From G965205525 sp965205525 (GTDB taxonomy: Bacteria > Pseudomonadota > Gammaproteobacteria > JABABF01): DNA of 64,000 nucleotides. The position numbers were made by a program, and so were the translations under genes. The notes under the pieces are model-generated. The model ran no database searches. It saw nothing but the letters and a program-made list of their open reading frames with translations, and was not told where the DNA came from. This document shows positions 16,521 to 25,008 of this stretch, piece after piece (the stretch's first letter is position 1; every line of letters starts with the position of its first letter). The stretch covers positions 1,922,001 to 1,986,000 of the forward strand of contig OZ242171.1 in NCBI GenBank assembly GCA_965205525.1, written 5' to 3'.

Positions 16521-17510
16521 ATGAAGCACGAAAGATACTTCAAAGATTTTTTGGATAATACCGTAAATCTCAACCAATCTAGGATAGACGATCTAAATGA
16601 TCGAGTGGATGCTGTTACTAATTTCCTCAAAACGAATCTCGACGGTTACAGAAAATATAGCCAACAAGGGTCGTATGCCCACAGAACGATAATAAAGCCA
16701 GTTCAAAATAATGACGAGTTTGATGCTGATATATTAGTATTTATCAAAAATGATGACCCCAACATCGATTCATTTGTTGATTATGTGAGCAGAGTTTATG
16801 ACATTCTCCAAAATAATGGAAATTATAAGGATAAGGTTAAAAAGAGAACACGATGTGTGACTATTGACTATTCAGAAGATTTTCATTTGGATATTGTTCC
16901 TTGCGTAGAATATAAAAATGACTGTTACATCTGCAACAGAGACGATAACTGCTACGAGGAAACTGATGGGGATGGGTATAAAAAATGGCTGGCAGAAAAA
17001 AATACAATCGTTGGAGGAAATAACTTAATAAAAGTAATACGGATTTTGAAGTACTTGCGTGATCATAAAGATAATTTTTCGATAAAATCCATACTGTTAA
17101 CAACAATTTTAGGGAATCAAGTCAACCCAATCGATAATAGCTTTCCTGATTTACCGACAATATTAAATACACTCTCCAACAGAATGAATGATTTTCTTCA
17201 ACGAAATGAGAGTATGCCTATTGTTCAAAACCCTGTACTACTCAAAGAGAATTTTAACAGGCATTGGGATGAAAGAAAGTATGCCAATTTCCGGAAGAAA
17301 TTTTTTTCTTACAACGAAAAAATTAACATTGCCTTTAATAAGAAAGATCACAATGAAAGTGTTAAGGCATGGCGCAAGCTATTTGGTGATGATTTCGGTG
17401 AACTGAAGGAATCCAGTGGCAAAAATTTGAAGAGTGCGACCAGCGTGGCTGGTTTAACTGGTGTATCTACAGCTGTGCCTGCAACAAAACCATATGCTAG
17501 TTATGATTAA
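16521..17510 (+). CDS. CBASS CD-NTase (cyclic oligonucleotide synthase, SMODS family)
   Basis: A 329-residue nucleotidyltransferase. QQGSYAHRTII gives the GS motif (near residue 50), EFDADILVF the two metal-binding aspartates (near residues 72-74), and HLDIVPC the third (near residue 124). It is expected to make a cyclic di- or trinucleotide on phage infection that activates the neighbouring patatin; the product cannot be read from sequence. The C-terminal tail is flexible and alanine/threonine-rich and ends TKPYASYD. Type II CBASS cyclases are conjugated at their C-terminus by the E2 or E1-E2 partner, so the terminal aspartate where a glycine is often found is notable. AGAGGA precedes the ATG. 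The 3' end overlaps the next gene. Confidence 0.94.
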   Translation: MKHERYFKDFLDNTVNLNQSRIDDLNDRVDAVTNFLKTNLDGYRKYSQQGSYAHRTIIKPVQNNDEFDADILVFIKNDDPNIDSFVDYVSRVYDILQNNGNYKDKVKKRTRCVTIDYSEDFHLDIVPCVEYKNDCYICNRDDNCYEETDGDGYKKWLAEKNTIVGGNNLIKVIRILKYLRDHKDNFSIKSILLTTILGNQVNPIDNSFPDLPTILNTLSNRMNDFLQRNESMPIVQNPVLLKENFNRHWDERKYANFRKKFFSYNEKINIAFNKKDHNESVKAWRKLFGDDFGELKESSGKNLKSATSVAGLTGVSTAVPATKPYASYD

Positions 17511-18072
17511 GTATTGCTGTAAAGATTTTCAAAAAGTTCAGCAATGCTTCCCCAATCTTTTTTATGACAAAAAAGGCAACTACATTAAGGGTGAAATAGA
17601 ATTTAGCGCTCGTTACGAAAAAATAAAAAGCAAAAGAGGTATCCCTTGGGATATTGTCTTCTGTTCATCTGGTAAAGGCTGTATTCAAGATTGTTATGAA
17701 ATCAAAATTCTTCTAAATAATCAAAATCCATTACCAAGGGTTTTTGAAATAGGTGGAAGGATCAAAGAATTGGCAGTAAAGCGATCAAGAAAAATTATTG
17801 ATTTACATATTAATTATGATGAAAGTTGTTGCCTTGGTGTGCGTATTAATTCTAACATAGCACTTAGCAGCTTTATTCTGAACAAAGTTTATCCGTACTT
17901 TGTATGGCAAGCGTATTTTGATAAATATGGAAAAATGCCACCGTGCGGTGAATATCCACACAATAAGTCTGAGGCTTTGAAAGAGTTTGAGAAAGAAAGA
18001 CATAAATCAGGAAGAAATGATTTATGTCCTTGTGGCAGTGGGGAAAAATATAAAAATTGCTGCCTAGGCTAA
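17503..18072 (+). CDS. E2-like CBASS accessory protein with a C-terminal SEC-C zinc motif
   Basis: About 189 residues. The middle fits the E2-CBASS fold: DCYEIKILLNNQNPLPRVFE resembles the E2 beta-meander with its proline turn, and DLHINYDESCCLGVRI places a cysteine (near residue 110) where the catalytic Cys-Leu-Gly/Tyr follows the histidine strand; a long amphipathic segment follows (VYPYFVWQAYFDKYG). Such proteins conjugate the cyclase in type II-short CBASS. The last 18 residues are a SEC-C motif (NDLCPCGSGEKYKNCC), a small zinc knuckle best known from SecA. The ATG at 17503 overlaps the cyclase stop by eight bases; upstream Met codons at 17494 and 17461 are alternatives. E2 assignment is by pattern and operon position, SEC-C by direct match. 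Confidence 0.75.
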   Translation: MIKYCCKDFQKVQQCFPNLFYDKKGNYIKGEIEFSARYEKIKSKRGIPWDIVFCSSGKGCIQDCYEIKILLNNQNPLPRVFEIGGRIKELAVKRSRKIIDLHINYDESCCLGVRINSNIALSSFILNKVYPYFVWQAYFDKYGKMPPCGEYPHNKSEALKEFEKERHKSGRNDLCPCGSGEKYKNCCLG

Positions 18073-18102
18073 TATGCAAAGCGAAAAGGAAATATCCGAT
18101 CC

Positions 18103-18237
18103 GATGAGCACATCACCAATAACCGTAGCATAAAAGATACCCTGATAAAGCGCGGCATTCAACCGGAAAAACTGCCGCCCGAAGAGGACATCGGGAAGGT
18201 GGCGAGAAAACTGAAATCCGACGAGAAAAAGGCTTGA
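18103..18237 (+). pseudogene. dinD: 3' remnant of dinD (DNA-damage-inducible protein D)
   Basis: The frame reads DEHITNNRSIKDTLIKRGI, then PEKLPPEEDIGKVARKLKSDE before the stop. This matches the C-terminal end of DinD-family proteins (NNxxVRxxLxxRGIxPExLPxxEDIxKVxRxLKSxxKK). Only about 45 codons remain; the body of the gene is missing. Confidence 0.7.
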
Positions 18238-18376
18238 GAAATCAGCGCCCCTTGGCTGACAAGCCGCAATAACCGCCCGCTGCGAATCCCGAGGTCGAGC
18301 TGTGTGCGGTAGCACTGCCAGAGCGACGGGCTACTTCCACCCCCAACAGCAGGAACCCGAAACCGGCGCTGCCGCC

Positions 18377-18819
18377 GAGGTCGTTTTGCGCAACCGTGAA
18401 GCGGGGCGTTTTATATTGACCTGGTCGGTGAACCTGCTGCAAATGGCGCGGATAAAAGAATCACTTGCCGGTCGGAGGATATCGTAAGGCTGTATCCTTT
18501 TTCACAGAGCAAGCTTGCACAAACCCCGCTGACCTTGCTGGATTCTCTGTTTGCTCCGAATTTCCCTATTCGTCAGGGCGCGCCTTGCGGTGAGCAGATT
18601 ATCGACCGGGTGGTGGCGCAGGCAGCTATCCGGCGGCAGCAACGCTCGGCAGCACGGCGGGCAAACTGGTATCATACCTAAATTGAAGCGCTGGTCGAAA
18701 GAGATGCGCCGATGATTGCGGAAATTCATTCTCTTGAAACCCTGCCTCGATTGCTCGAACTGGCGGCGGCGCACACCGCACAGCTTCTGAGTGTGAACAG
18801 TCTGGCGTCTTCATTTTGA
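18377..18819 (+). pseudogene. Decayed AAA+ ATPase of the DUF4143 type
   Basis: Four consecutive pieces in shifting frames make one protein when joined: NREAGRFILTWSVNLLQ and IKESLAGR (18386 onward), then DIVRLYPFSQSKLAQTPL and FAPNFPIRQGAPCG (frame of 18475), then AGSYPAATLGSTAGKL, then IEALVERDAPMIAEIHSLET and ARLLELAA-like residues up to the stop at 18817. These are the Walker-B-to-DUF4143 portion of the well-known fic/toxin-like accessory ATPase family. At least three frameshifts and an internal stop (TAA before IEAL) make it a pseudogene; the N-terminal part is absent. Confidence 0.75.
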
Positions 18820-18888
18820 TGTCAGGGAAAAGTATTACGTCGCCGTGTAGCGCAACCAACAACCATTGCTCGTAGGGCGGAAAATCGA

Positions 18889-20994
18889 ATGGAAGCCAAC
18901 AAAACCAAACTGCTTGATTCTCTTAAGGAGTCGTCACAGTTAATCGTTCCCATCTACCAGCGGACCTACTCATGGACCGAAGAGCAATGCCGGCAACTCT
19001 GGGAGGACATCCTCCGGGCAGGTCGCAACGATAATATCTCCGCTCATTTTGTCGGTTCCATCATCTACATTGAGAAAAGTCAAAATACTCCTACCAGCCG
19101 GTCACCGTTTCTCGTCATTGATGGGCAACAGAGGCTCACGACTATGTGTCTCATCATTGAGGCGCTCGCTCGCCGCATCGGAAACTCCGAACCGCTTGAC
19201 GGCTTTTCCGCCAAGAAACTTCGCAACGACTACCTGCTTAACACGGAGGGGGAAAACGAACATCGCTATAAGTTACTGCTCACCCAGACCGATAAGCAAA
19301 GCTTGCTCTCCATCGTGGACCAGAAACCATTGCCTGCCGAACACTCTTTGCGCTTGCAAGAGAATTTCGACTATTTTGAGAAGTGTGTAAAGGGGCTTGG
19401 AGACGATCTCGCCCCCCTCTGCAAGGGCCTCACCAAGCTAATGATCGTGAATATCTCGTTGGACCGCGAGCGGGACAACCCGCAACTGATTTTCGAAAGC
19501 ATGAACTCCACCGGGCTTGACCTCAGTCAAGCCGACCTGATTCGAAACTTTATCCTGATGGGCCTTGAACCGAAACACCAAACCCAACTCTATAACAAAC
19601 ATTGGCGTCCCATGGAGGTGGTCTTCGGCCAGGAAGCTTATAGCGCGCATTTTGACCGCTTCATGCGCCACTATCTCACCTTCAAAACCCGTAAGATCCC
19701 CAAATTGAAGGAAGTCTACGAAGCCTTTAAAACTCATGCCCAACAGCAAGTCGCATCGGCGAGTGTTGATGATCTTGTCGCCGATCTGCATATATTTGCT
19801 GTCTACTATTGCGCGATGCACTTGGGAAAAGAGCCCAACCGAAACCTCGATCGTGCCTTCCGCGACCTGCGCGAGCTGAAAGTGGATGTCGCCTATCCCT
19901 TCCTGCTTGAGATGTACCAAGACTATTCGGATAAAGTGCTGTCAGCTGAGGAGTTGGAGCAGGCGGTGCGGCTGGTGGAGAGCTACGTGTTCCGCCGGGC
20001 CGTCTGCGCCATCCCGACCAATTCACTCAACAAAACCCTCTCCACCTTTGGTCGGACCCTCAAGAAAGATCGCTACCTGGATAGCATCTGCGCCAATTTT
20101 TTGCTCCTGCCTTCCTACCGACGATTTCCGAGCGATGAAGAATTCAGCCGGGAAATCAAGGTCAGGGATCTCTATAACTTTCGCAGTCGCAGCTACTGGC
20201 TACGCAGGCTTGAGAACCATAATCGCAAAGAATGGCCGCCCATCCATGAATACACCATTGAGCACATCCTTCCGCAGAACCCAGATCTTTCGCTGCCATG
20301 GCGAGATGCGCTCGGCCCCGAGTGGAAGCAGGTGCAGGAGAAATGGCTACATACCCTGGGTAACCTAACGCTGACCGGCTATAACACCGAGTTGAGCGAC
20401 CGTCCTTTTTTGGAGAAACGCGACATGGAAGGTGGCTTCCGAAAAAGTCCGCTTCACCTCAACGAAGATCTGGGAACACGGAAAATCTGGAATGAAGAAG
20501 CGATCCAGGATCGCGCTTGCCATTTGGCGCAGAAAGCTGTCGCTGTCTGGTCAGCACCGGCCCTTCCTGCTGAAGAGCTTGAAGTCTACCGCCCCGAAAA
20601 GAAGAAAAAGCCGGGGGGGTGCAACTTAGAGGATCATCCTTATCTTGCGAAAGGAAGCTGCATGCGACCCCTATTCGATAGATTCCGAGAGGAGGTATTG
20701 GCCATTGACCCGTGTGTCTCTGAAGAGTCCCTCAAGCTCTACATTGCCTACAAGGCCAAGACAAATTTTGTCGATGTGGTGCCTCAGGCCCAGCAACTGC
20801 TCCTGTTTCTAAATCTCCAGTTCCACGAACTGGACGATCCGCAGGGGTTGGCTAAAGACGTGACAAATATCGGTCACTGGGGCAGCGGTGATGTGGAGAT
20901 TAGACTGAGCAATCTAGATGAACTCCCATACGTACTAAGGCTGGTGCACCAGGCATTCAAGAAAAAGATAGGCAACGAGGGTGTAGACGCATAA
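18889..20994 (+). CDS. GmrSD-type (DUF262-DUF1524) type IV restriction enzyme with DUF5655 tail
   Basis: A 701-residue single-chain restriction protein. The N-terminal DUF262 part has the nucleotide-binding PIYQRTYSWTEEQ and FLVIDGQQRLTTM motifs (near residues 23 and 76). The DUF1524 HNH-like nuclease lies near residues 455-515 (TIEHILPQNP, LHTLGNLTLTGYN). The last about 115 residues look like DUF5655 (DRFREEVLAIDPCVSEE through the end). GmrSD enzymes cut phage DNA carrying modified bases such as glucosylated hydroxymethylcytosine; the target here is unknown. A G7 run (20616-20622) lies at the junction to the DUF5655 part. It is the last gene of the island, 115 bases before the glycan operon. 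Confidence 0.9.
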   Translation: MEANKTKLLDSLKESSQLIVPIYQRTYSWTEEQCRQLWEDILRAGRNDNISAHFVGSIIYIEKSQNTPTSRSPFLVIDGQQRLTTMCLIIEALARRIGNSEPLDGFSAKKLRNDYLLNTEGENEHRYKLLLTQTDKQSLLSIVDQKPLPAEHSLRLQENFDYFEKCVKGLGDDLAPLCKGLTKLMIVNISLDRERDNPQLIFESMNSTGLDLSQADLIRNFILMGLEPKHQTQLYNKHWRPMEVVFGQEAYSAHFDRFMRHYLTFKTRKIPKLKEVYEAFKTHAQQQVASASVDDLVADLHIFAVYYCAMHLGKEPNRNLDRAFRDLRELKVDVAYPFLLEMYQDYSDKVLSAEELEQAVRLVESYVFRRAVCAIPTNSLNKTLSTFGRTLKKDRYLDSICANFLLLPSYRRFPSDEEFSREIKVRDLYNFRSRSYWLRRLENHNRKEWPPIHEYTIEHILPQNPDLSLPWRDALGPEWKQVQEKWLHTLGNLTLTGYNTELSDRPFLEKRDMEGGFRKSPLHLNEDLGTRKIWNEEAIQDRACHLAQKAVAVWSAPALPAEELEVYRPEKKKKPGGCNLEDHPYLAKGSCMRPLFDRFREEVLAIDPCVSEESLKLYIAYKAKTNFVDVVPQAQQLLLFLNLQFHELDDPQGLAKDVTNIGHWGSGDVEIRLSNLDELPYVLRLVHQAFKKKIGNEGVDA

Positions 20995-21068
20995 TCGCCC
21001 TGAAATCCTATCCCGCGATGATAAGGAACCCTGAGCGTTAAATTGATCCTCTGATAAAATGTACTGTG

Positions 21069-21106
21069 TTATAAGCAATTATGACAATTAATCAGAGTTG
21101 CCTTAA
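21069..21106 (+). repeat. Right copy of the 38-bp imperfect direct repeat
   Basis: Matches 6887-6924 at 32 of 38 positions, with the final 15 bases identical. It lies four bases before the ATG of the GT2 gene, at the junction between the defence island and the glycan operon. Confidence 0.6.
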
Positions 21107-21109
21107 CTC

Positions 21110-22129
21110 ATGAGCAGAAATAAGCCAGCTGTCAGTGTCATTTTACCTGCCTTCAATGCCGAGAAATATATTGGCGAAGCTGTGGATAGCATCCTTGCGC
21201 AGACTTTCACCGATTTTGAATTGATCGTGGTCAATGACGGCTCGACTGACCGCACGCTGAAAATACTGGAAGTAGCGCAAGCAGGAAAACAAGCAGGCTG
21301 CGGTCCGCATAGCAGGCTGCGAGTTATTTCCAATACCCGCAATCTGGGACTGAGTAAATCCCTGAACAAAGGGATTGCCCTGGCTTGCGGTGACTACATC
21401 GTCAGACAGGACGCCGATGATATTAGCCTTCCGGAGCGGCTGAGAAAACAATACGAATACCTGCAAAAGCATCCCCAGGTTGCCCTGCTCGGCACCGCAA
21501 GAAAAACAATTTTGACTAATGGTGCAGTCAAAGAGAAAAAATTAAAACTGCAAAACCCTGCTTTCAAGGATATGCTGCAAAGCAATTGCTTTGTGCATGG
21601 CTCGGTAATGATTCGTAAAACAGCCTTGGATGCGGTCGGTGGCTACAACGAGTTGTTTTACTCTTCGGAAGATTACGAACTATGGCTGCGCCTGACAAAA
21701 CAATTTCCTGCTGCAAATTTACCCGAACCGCTATACATCCTAAGACGGCATCCAGATCGATCCACATGGAAATCTACAAACCTGGCCATTTTGTATCGGC
21801 TTTTGGCAAGAGACGTTGCGTTAGAAAAAGTTAGCGGTGAAGCGCTTATGCAAGTTCATAGCGAGGGCATTGAATCTTATTATCAACGCTTGCCGGATAA
21901 AGATAAAGTCGATTTTCATAAGAGGCTGACGAATACTTATCGGCGCAACAAGCGTTACCCGGAAGCTTTGGAACAATACTCGTATTGGCGGCGTTTGCCG
22001 GGGTGGAAGAGATGGAAAGCCATATTTTATATATGGTCCTTGAAATTGCGCGGCTATAACTTGAAAACTGCGAATGCGGCCAACTCCTCAAGCCTGTCGA
22101 ATTTGCAGAGTACCAACGATGAAGGTTGA
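21110..22129 (+). CDS. Family 2 glycosyltransferase
   Basis: A 339-residue GT-A fold transferase, probably for surface polysaccharide or lipooligosaccharide. It opens with SVILPAFNAEKYIGEAVDSIL, continues with VVNDGSTDRT and has the metal-binding DXD in RQDADD (near residue 104). SSEDYELWLRL (near residue 184) is the acceptor-side motif. There is no membrane segment. No clear ribosome site precedes the ATG at 21110. Its 3' end overlaps the next gene, and the three genes up to 24349 form one operon. Sugar donor and acceptor cannot be named. Confidence 0.9.
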   Translation: MSRNKPAVSVILPAFNAEKYIGEAVDSILAQTFTDFELIVVNDGSTDRTLKILEVAQAGKQAGCGPHSRLRVISNTRNLGLSKSLNKGIALACGDYIVRQDADDISLPERLRKQYEYLQKHPQVALLGTARKTILTNGAVKEKKLKLQNPAFKDMLQSNCFVHGSVMIRKTALDAVGGYNELFYSSEDYELWLRLTKQFPAANLPEPLYILRRHPDRSTWKSTNLAILYRLLARDVALEKVSGEALMQVHSEGIESYYQRLPDKDKVDFHKRLTNTYRRNKRYPEALEQYSYWRRLPGWKRWKAIFYIWSLKLRGYNLKTANAANSSSLSNLQSTNDEG

Positions 22130-23555
22130 CGGCAAACCGTTGGAGCGACGCACTTTTGATTCTCCGGTTGACCTGCTGGTGCCCGAACGGTTTGATGTGG
22201 TTGCCAAATGCATCTATGCCAGATGGAAAGATAAAAAACAGCACTCAGATTGGGGCAGAACGGTGTACGCCAATCACATACTTGCCATCAATGGCGGTGT
22301 AGAGAGCAGATCCGATCCCTTAAAGTTGGCCGAAGACTACCCGAAAATTAGCATGGACGATTTTTATGCCAGTTATGACACAGTGCTGGAGAGCATTAAA
22401 CATCGCGGGTTTAATTCCACGGGAAAGACGCTCCCCGTCAGCCGTGACGGTGTCTTGCTGGATGGCGCACACCGCGCCGCCGCCTGCATTTATTACCAAA
22501 AGCAGCCGATAGCTGACATTTACGCTGTCACTAAGCCGTTTAGCTATTCCTACGATTATTTTGACAAGCGGGGGCTGGATGCTGACGTGCTGGATTTTAT
22601 GGCGGTGGAGTATGTTCTTTTGCGTCCGGATTGTTATGTTTTGCTGGTGTGGCCATCGGCAGAGAAAAACATGCCGGAAATTCGCCAAATGGCCGCTAAA
22701 GCAGCACAGGTGGTTTGCGAGAAAAAAATAAAAATTACCACCAAACAAATGCCGATTAACATTGTTCAGCAGGTTTATTCCGATGAACAATGGTTGCTTG
22801 ATAAATATGGTTCAAAAAACGGCGGCAGGAGGAAAGCCGCCCGTTGTTTTGTGGACGGGAAAGCCGCGTATATCATGTTGCTGTGCGCCAGTTCAAACCA
22901 AGCGGTCAGCAGGTTGAAAGACGATATTCGCAAACTAGTCAGCATCGGAAACCACTCCGCACACACCACTGAGGGGAAAACCGAAACAGTACGGCTGGCA
23001 CGACTATTTTTTAACCGCAATTCCTTACATCATCTTGCGTACGCCCGTCCATATCAATCTGCGGGGTTTTGGGAACGACTAAGCGCGTATAAGCAAGCAT
23101 TGCCCGCGGATGCCGATAATTTTTGTATTCACGGAAGCACTGTGATGGAGGCATACGGCATACGTGAGGCGCGGGATTGTGATTATGTCAGTCTGAACTG
23201 TATGGAGCTGCCCGGACTGGATATTTCTTTAGCCAATGAAAAACCAGAGCTTGCCAATATGAGTATTGGTGAAGCCATAGATGATCCAAGAAATTATTTT
23301 TATTATCACGGACTAAAATTTGCCACTTTGCAGGCGGTGATGCAACTGAAACAAAATCGTGGAGAAAAGAAAGACCGCCGCGATGTACGCATGACTAAGT
23401 CTCAAGTACTTGGCGGGTTTTCTTTTGACGCGGCTGCAACATTATGGCATCGGTATGTTCTTTGGCATAAGCAACGCAAGATGCGCCGAAAGATTAAGAG
23501 GCAGTTGCGTCTTCAAAAAATCAACGAGGATCTGTGCAAGAAGGCGGTAAAGTGA
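22119..23555 (+). CDS. ParB-like plus nucleotidyltransferase-like protein of a glycan operon
   Basis: About 478 residues, not a family I can name. Two portions are interpretable. Residues about 115-135 (DGVLLDGAHRAAACIYY) resemble the GxHR core of ParB/sulfiredoxin-like domains. Residues about 345-370 (CIHGSTVMEAYGIREARDCDY) follow the GS-x-GxRxxxDxD pattern of small nucleotidyltransferase domains. The C-terminus is very basic. The ATG at 22119 overlaps the GT2 gene; an upstream in-frame start at 22074 is less likely. The gene overlaps the FkbM gene by four bases. From its neighbours it probably transfers or activates a group on a surface glycan (inference). Confidence 0.6.
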   Translation: MKVDGKPLERRTFDSPVDLLVPERFDVVAKCIYARWKDKKQHSDWGRTVYANHILAINGGVESRSDPLKLAEDYPKISMDDFYASYDTVLESIKHRGFNSTGKTLPVSRDGVLLDGAHRAAACIYYQKQPIADIYAVTKPFSYSYDYFDKRGLDADVLDFMAVEYVLLRPDCYVLLVWPSAEKNMPEIRQMAAKAAQVVCEKKIKITTKQMPINIVQQVYSDEQWLLDKYGSKNGGRRKAARCFVDGKAAYIMLLCASSNQAVSRLKDDIRKLVSIGNHSAHTTEGKTETVRLARLFFNRNSLHHLAYARPYQSAGFWERLSAYKQALPADADNFCIHGSTVMEAYGIREARDCDYVSLNCMELPGLDISLANEKPELANMSIGEAIDDPRNYFYYHGLKFATLQAVMQLKQNRGEKKDRRDVRMTKSQVLGGFSFDAAATLWHRYVLWHKQRKMRRKIKRQLRLQKINEDLCKKAVK

Positions 23556-24349
23556 AAATATTTTTAGATGTAGGCGGCCACTACGGCGAAACACTGGGCG
23601 AGATACTAAAACCTCGTTGGCGGTTTGATGCTGTGCATTGTTTTGAACCACAAGCACAATGTTACGCCTACTTGCAAAGCAAGTTCTCCGACCAAATCGC
23701 CACCAACAAACTGACATTGCATAACTACGGCTTGGCGGATTTTGACGGCGAGCGCGATTTGTTCGGCGGTTCGACTCGAAGCATCGCCGCGAGTTTGTTC
23801 GCCGACAAAAATGATATTAACAACAGCGAAACCGAAAAATGTAAGTTTATCCGCGCCTCTACTTTTATTCAGCACCACATCAGGCGGATGGATTTTACGC
23901 TAATGAAACTAAACTGCGAGGGCGGCGAGGTGCTGATACTGCGTGACTTAATACAAAGCGGTGCGATACATCTGCTTAACTCAATATACATTGATTTTGA
24001 TATTCGCAAAATCCCATCCCAACGATCAGAAGAGCCAAAACTTCTCGCAGAACTTAGGAACTGCAATTTTAATAACTTTGTGCTGGCGCACGAAGTGGCA
24101 CAAGTCAAAATATTCTCGTTATCTCGAAAACGCATGGTGGACAAGACAATTATGAGTTACCCGTCGTCTCCAGCTTGGCCTTGGCTTATCCAGTTGAGTG
24201 AAGTAAAACTCATTCGCCACTTATCTGTTACTGATAAAATGATTAGGGCCGTGATTACAATTCTGCCGAAATTTATCTGGGGAAGATTGTTCAGGATTAA
24301 ACGGATAATTAACAGGCCTCGCCATAAAAACCGCAATCGGGATAGCTGA
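23552..24349 (+). CDS. FkbM-family methyltransferase
   Basis: About 265 residues with the FkbM pattern: FLDVGGHYGETL as cofactor loop, a CFEPQ acidic residue, and TLMKLNCEGGEVLIL in place of the usual KIDVEGxE. Such enzymes O-methylate sugars in polysaccharides and natural products. GTG at 23552 is preferred because AAGGCGG lies five bases before it; GTG at 23534 is also in frame. It ends the three-gene glycan operon. The substrate is presumably a sugar made or added by the two preceding proteins. Confidence 0.83.
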   Translation: MKIFLDVGGHYGETLGEILKPRWRFDAVHCFEPQAQCYAYLQSKFSDQIATNKLTLHNYGLADFDGERDLFGGSTRSIAASLFADKNDINNSETEKCKFIRASTFIQHHIRRMDFTLMKLNCEGGEVLILRDLIQSGAIHLLNSIYIDFDIRKIPSQRSEEPKLLAELRNCNFNNFVLAHEVAQVKIFSLSRKRMVDKTIMSYPSSPAWPWLIQLSEVKLIRHLSVTDKMIRAVITILPKFIWGRLFRIKRIINRPRHKNRNRDS

Positions 24350-24357
24350 ATGATGGA

Positions 24358-24756
24358 CTAGTGAATTTCTCCTCTTTCTTGCAATATTTTCCGATACTTT
24401 CCACAGTTGCTGAGACTGCCTTGGCTGTCCCAGCTTTCCACCACATCATTTTTGTCTAGGATTACACGCAGGGTACAGCCGTAGTTGCGATAACCGGAAC
24501 CATGCAATGAAATACCATAATAGTGGCGGTAGTTGGGATAGTCGTTTGACAACGAGCGGCTGGGGACAGCCGTCCAGACAAGCACTCGCTTCCCGGCTAT
24601 CTGCTCATCAGCATGAGGAAAACCCAGCGCTTTAATCGTGCTGTCTGCAGACTTGCCTACGAAGGACTCCATCCCCGCTTCCAGGCTGGAGTTGACAGCA
24701 CATCCTCCTGCCAGCAGCAGGCACAGCGTAACTATAGAGATTTTTCCTTTGATCAT
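24358..24756 (-). CDS. Small lipoprotein
   Basis: A 132-residue protein with a lipoprotein signal peptide: MIKGKI, a hydrophobic stretch, and the lipobox LLAGGC near residue 18. The remainder has TIKALGFPHADEQIAGKRVLVW, a pattern common in small outer-membrane or periplasmic lipoproteins, and two cysteines that could pair (in YGCTL and NCGKY). AAAGGAAG just before the ATG at 24756 supports this start over the in-frame ATG 54 bases upstream. It converges with the FkbM gene, eight bases away. Function unknown. Confidence 0.75.
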   Translation of the reverse strand: MIKGKISIVTLCLLLAGGCAVNSSLEAGMESFVGKSADSTIKALGFPHADEQIAGKRVLVWTAVPSRSLSNDYPNYRHYYGISLHGSGYRNYGCTLRVILDKNDVVESWDSQGSLSNCGKYRKILQERGEIH

Positions 24757-25008
24757 CTTCCTTTCTCCCCGCATCAGGATAAATCCACTATAGCACGGGA
24801 AAGGCAGCAAATTGCAGGGAAGCGGGTATTGGCTTGAGAAGGATTAGACGCCTTATATTTGGTTTTTTATAAGTATTGAACTCTATGGCTTACAGGGTTG
24901 GCGAAGACTCAAGTTTGTCGCAGAGCATCTGACCATTTCTCCTCAGAGATTATCAGAAGCTTGCCATATTTTTCTTACAGAAACCCTGTATATGTGTATT
25001 TGGTCTTC

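Noticed and set aside
18302..18487. Small intact gene in the gap before GmrSD
   Set aside because: Its residues match the middle of DUF4143-type ATPases and continue in other frames, so it is a piece of a pseudogene.
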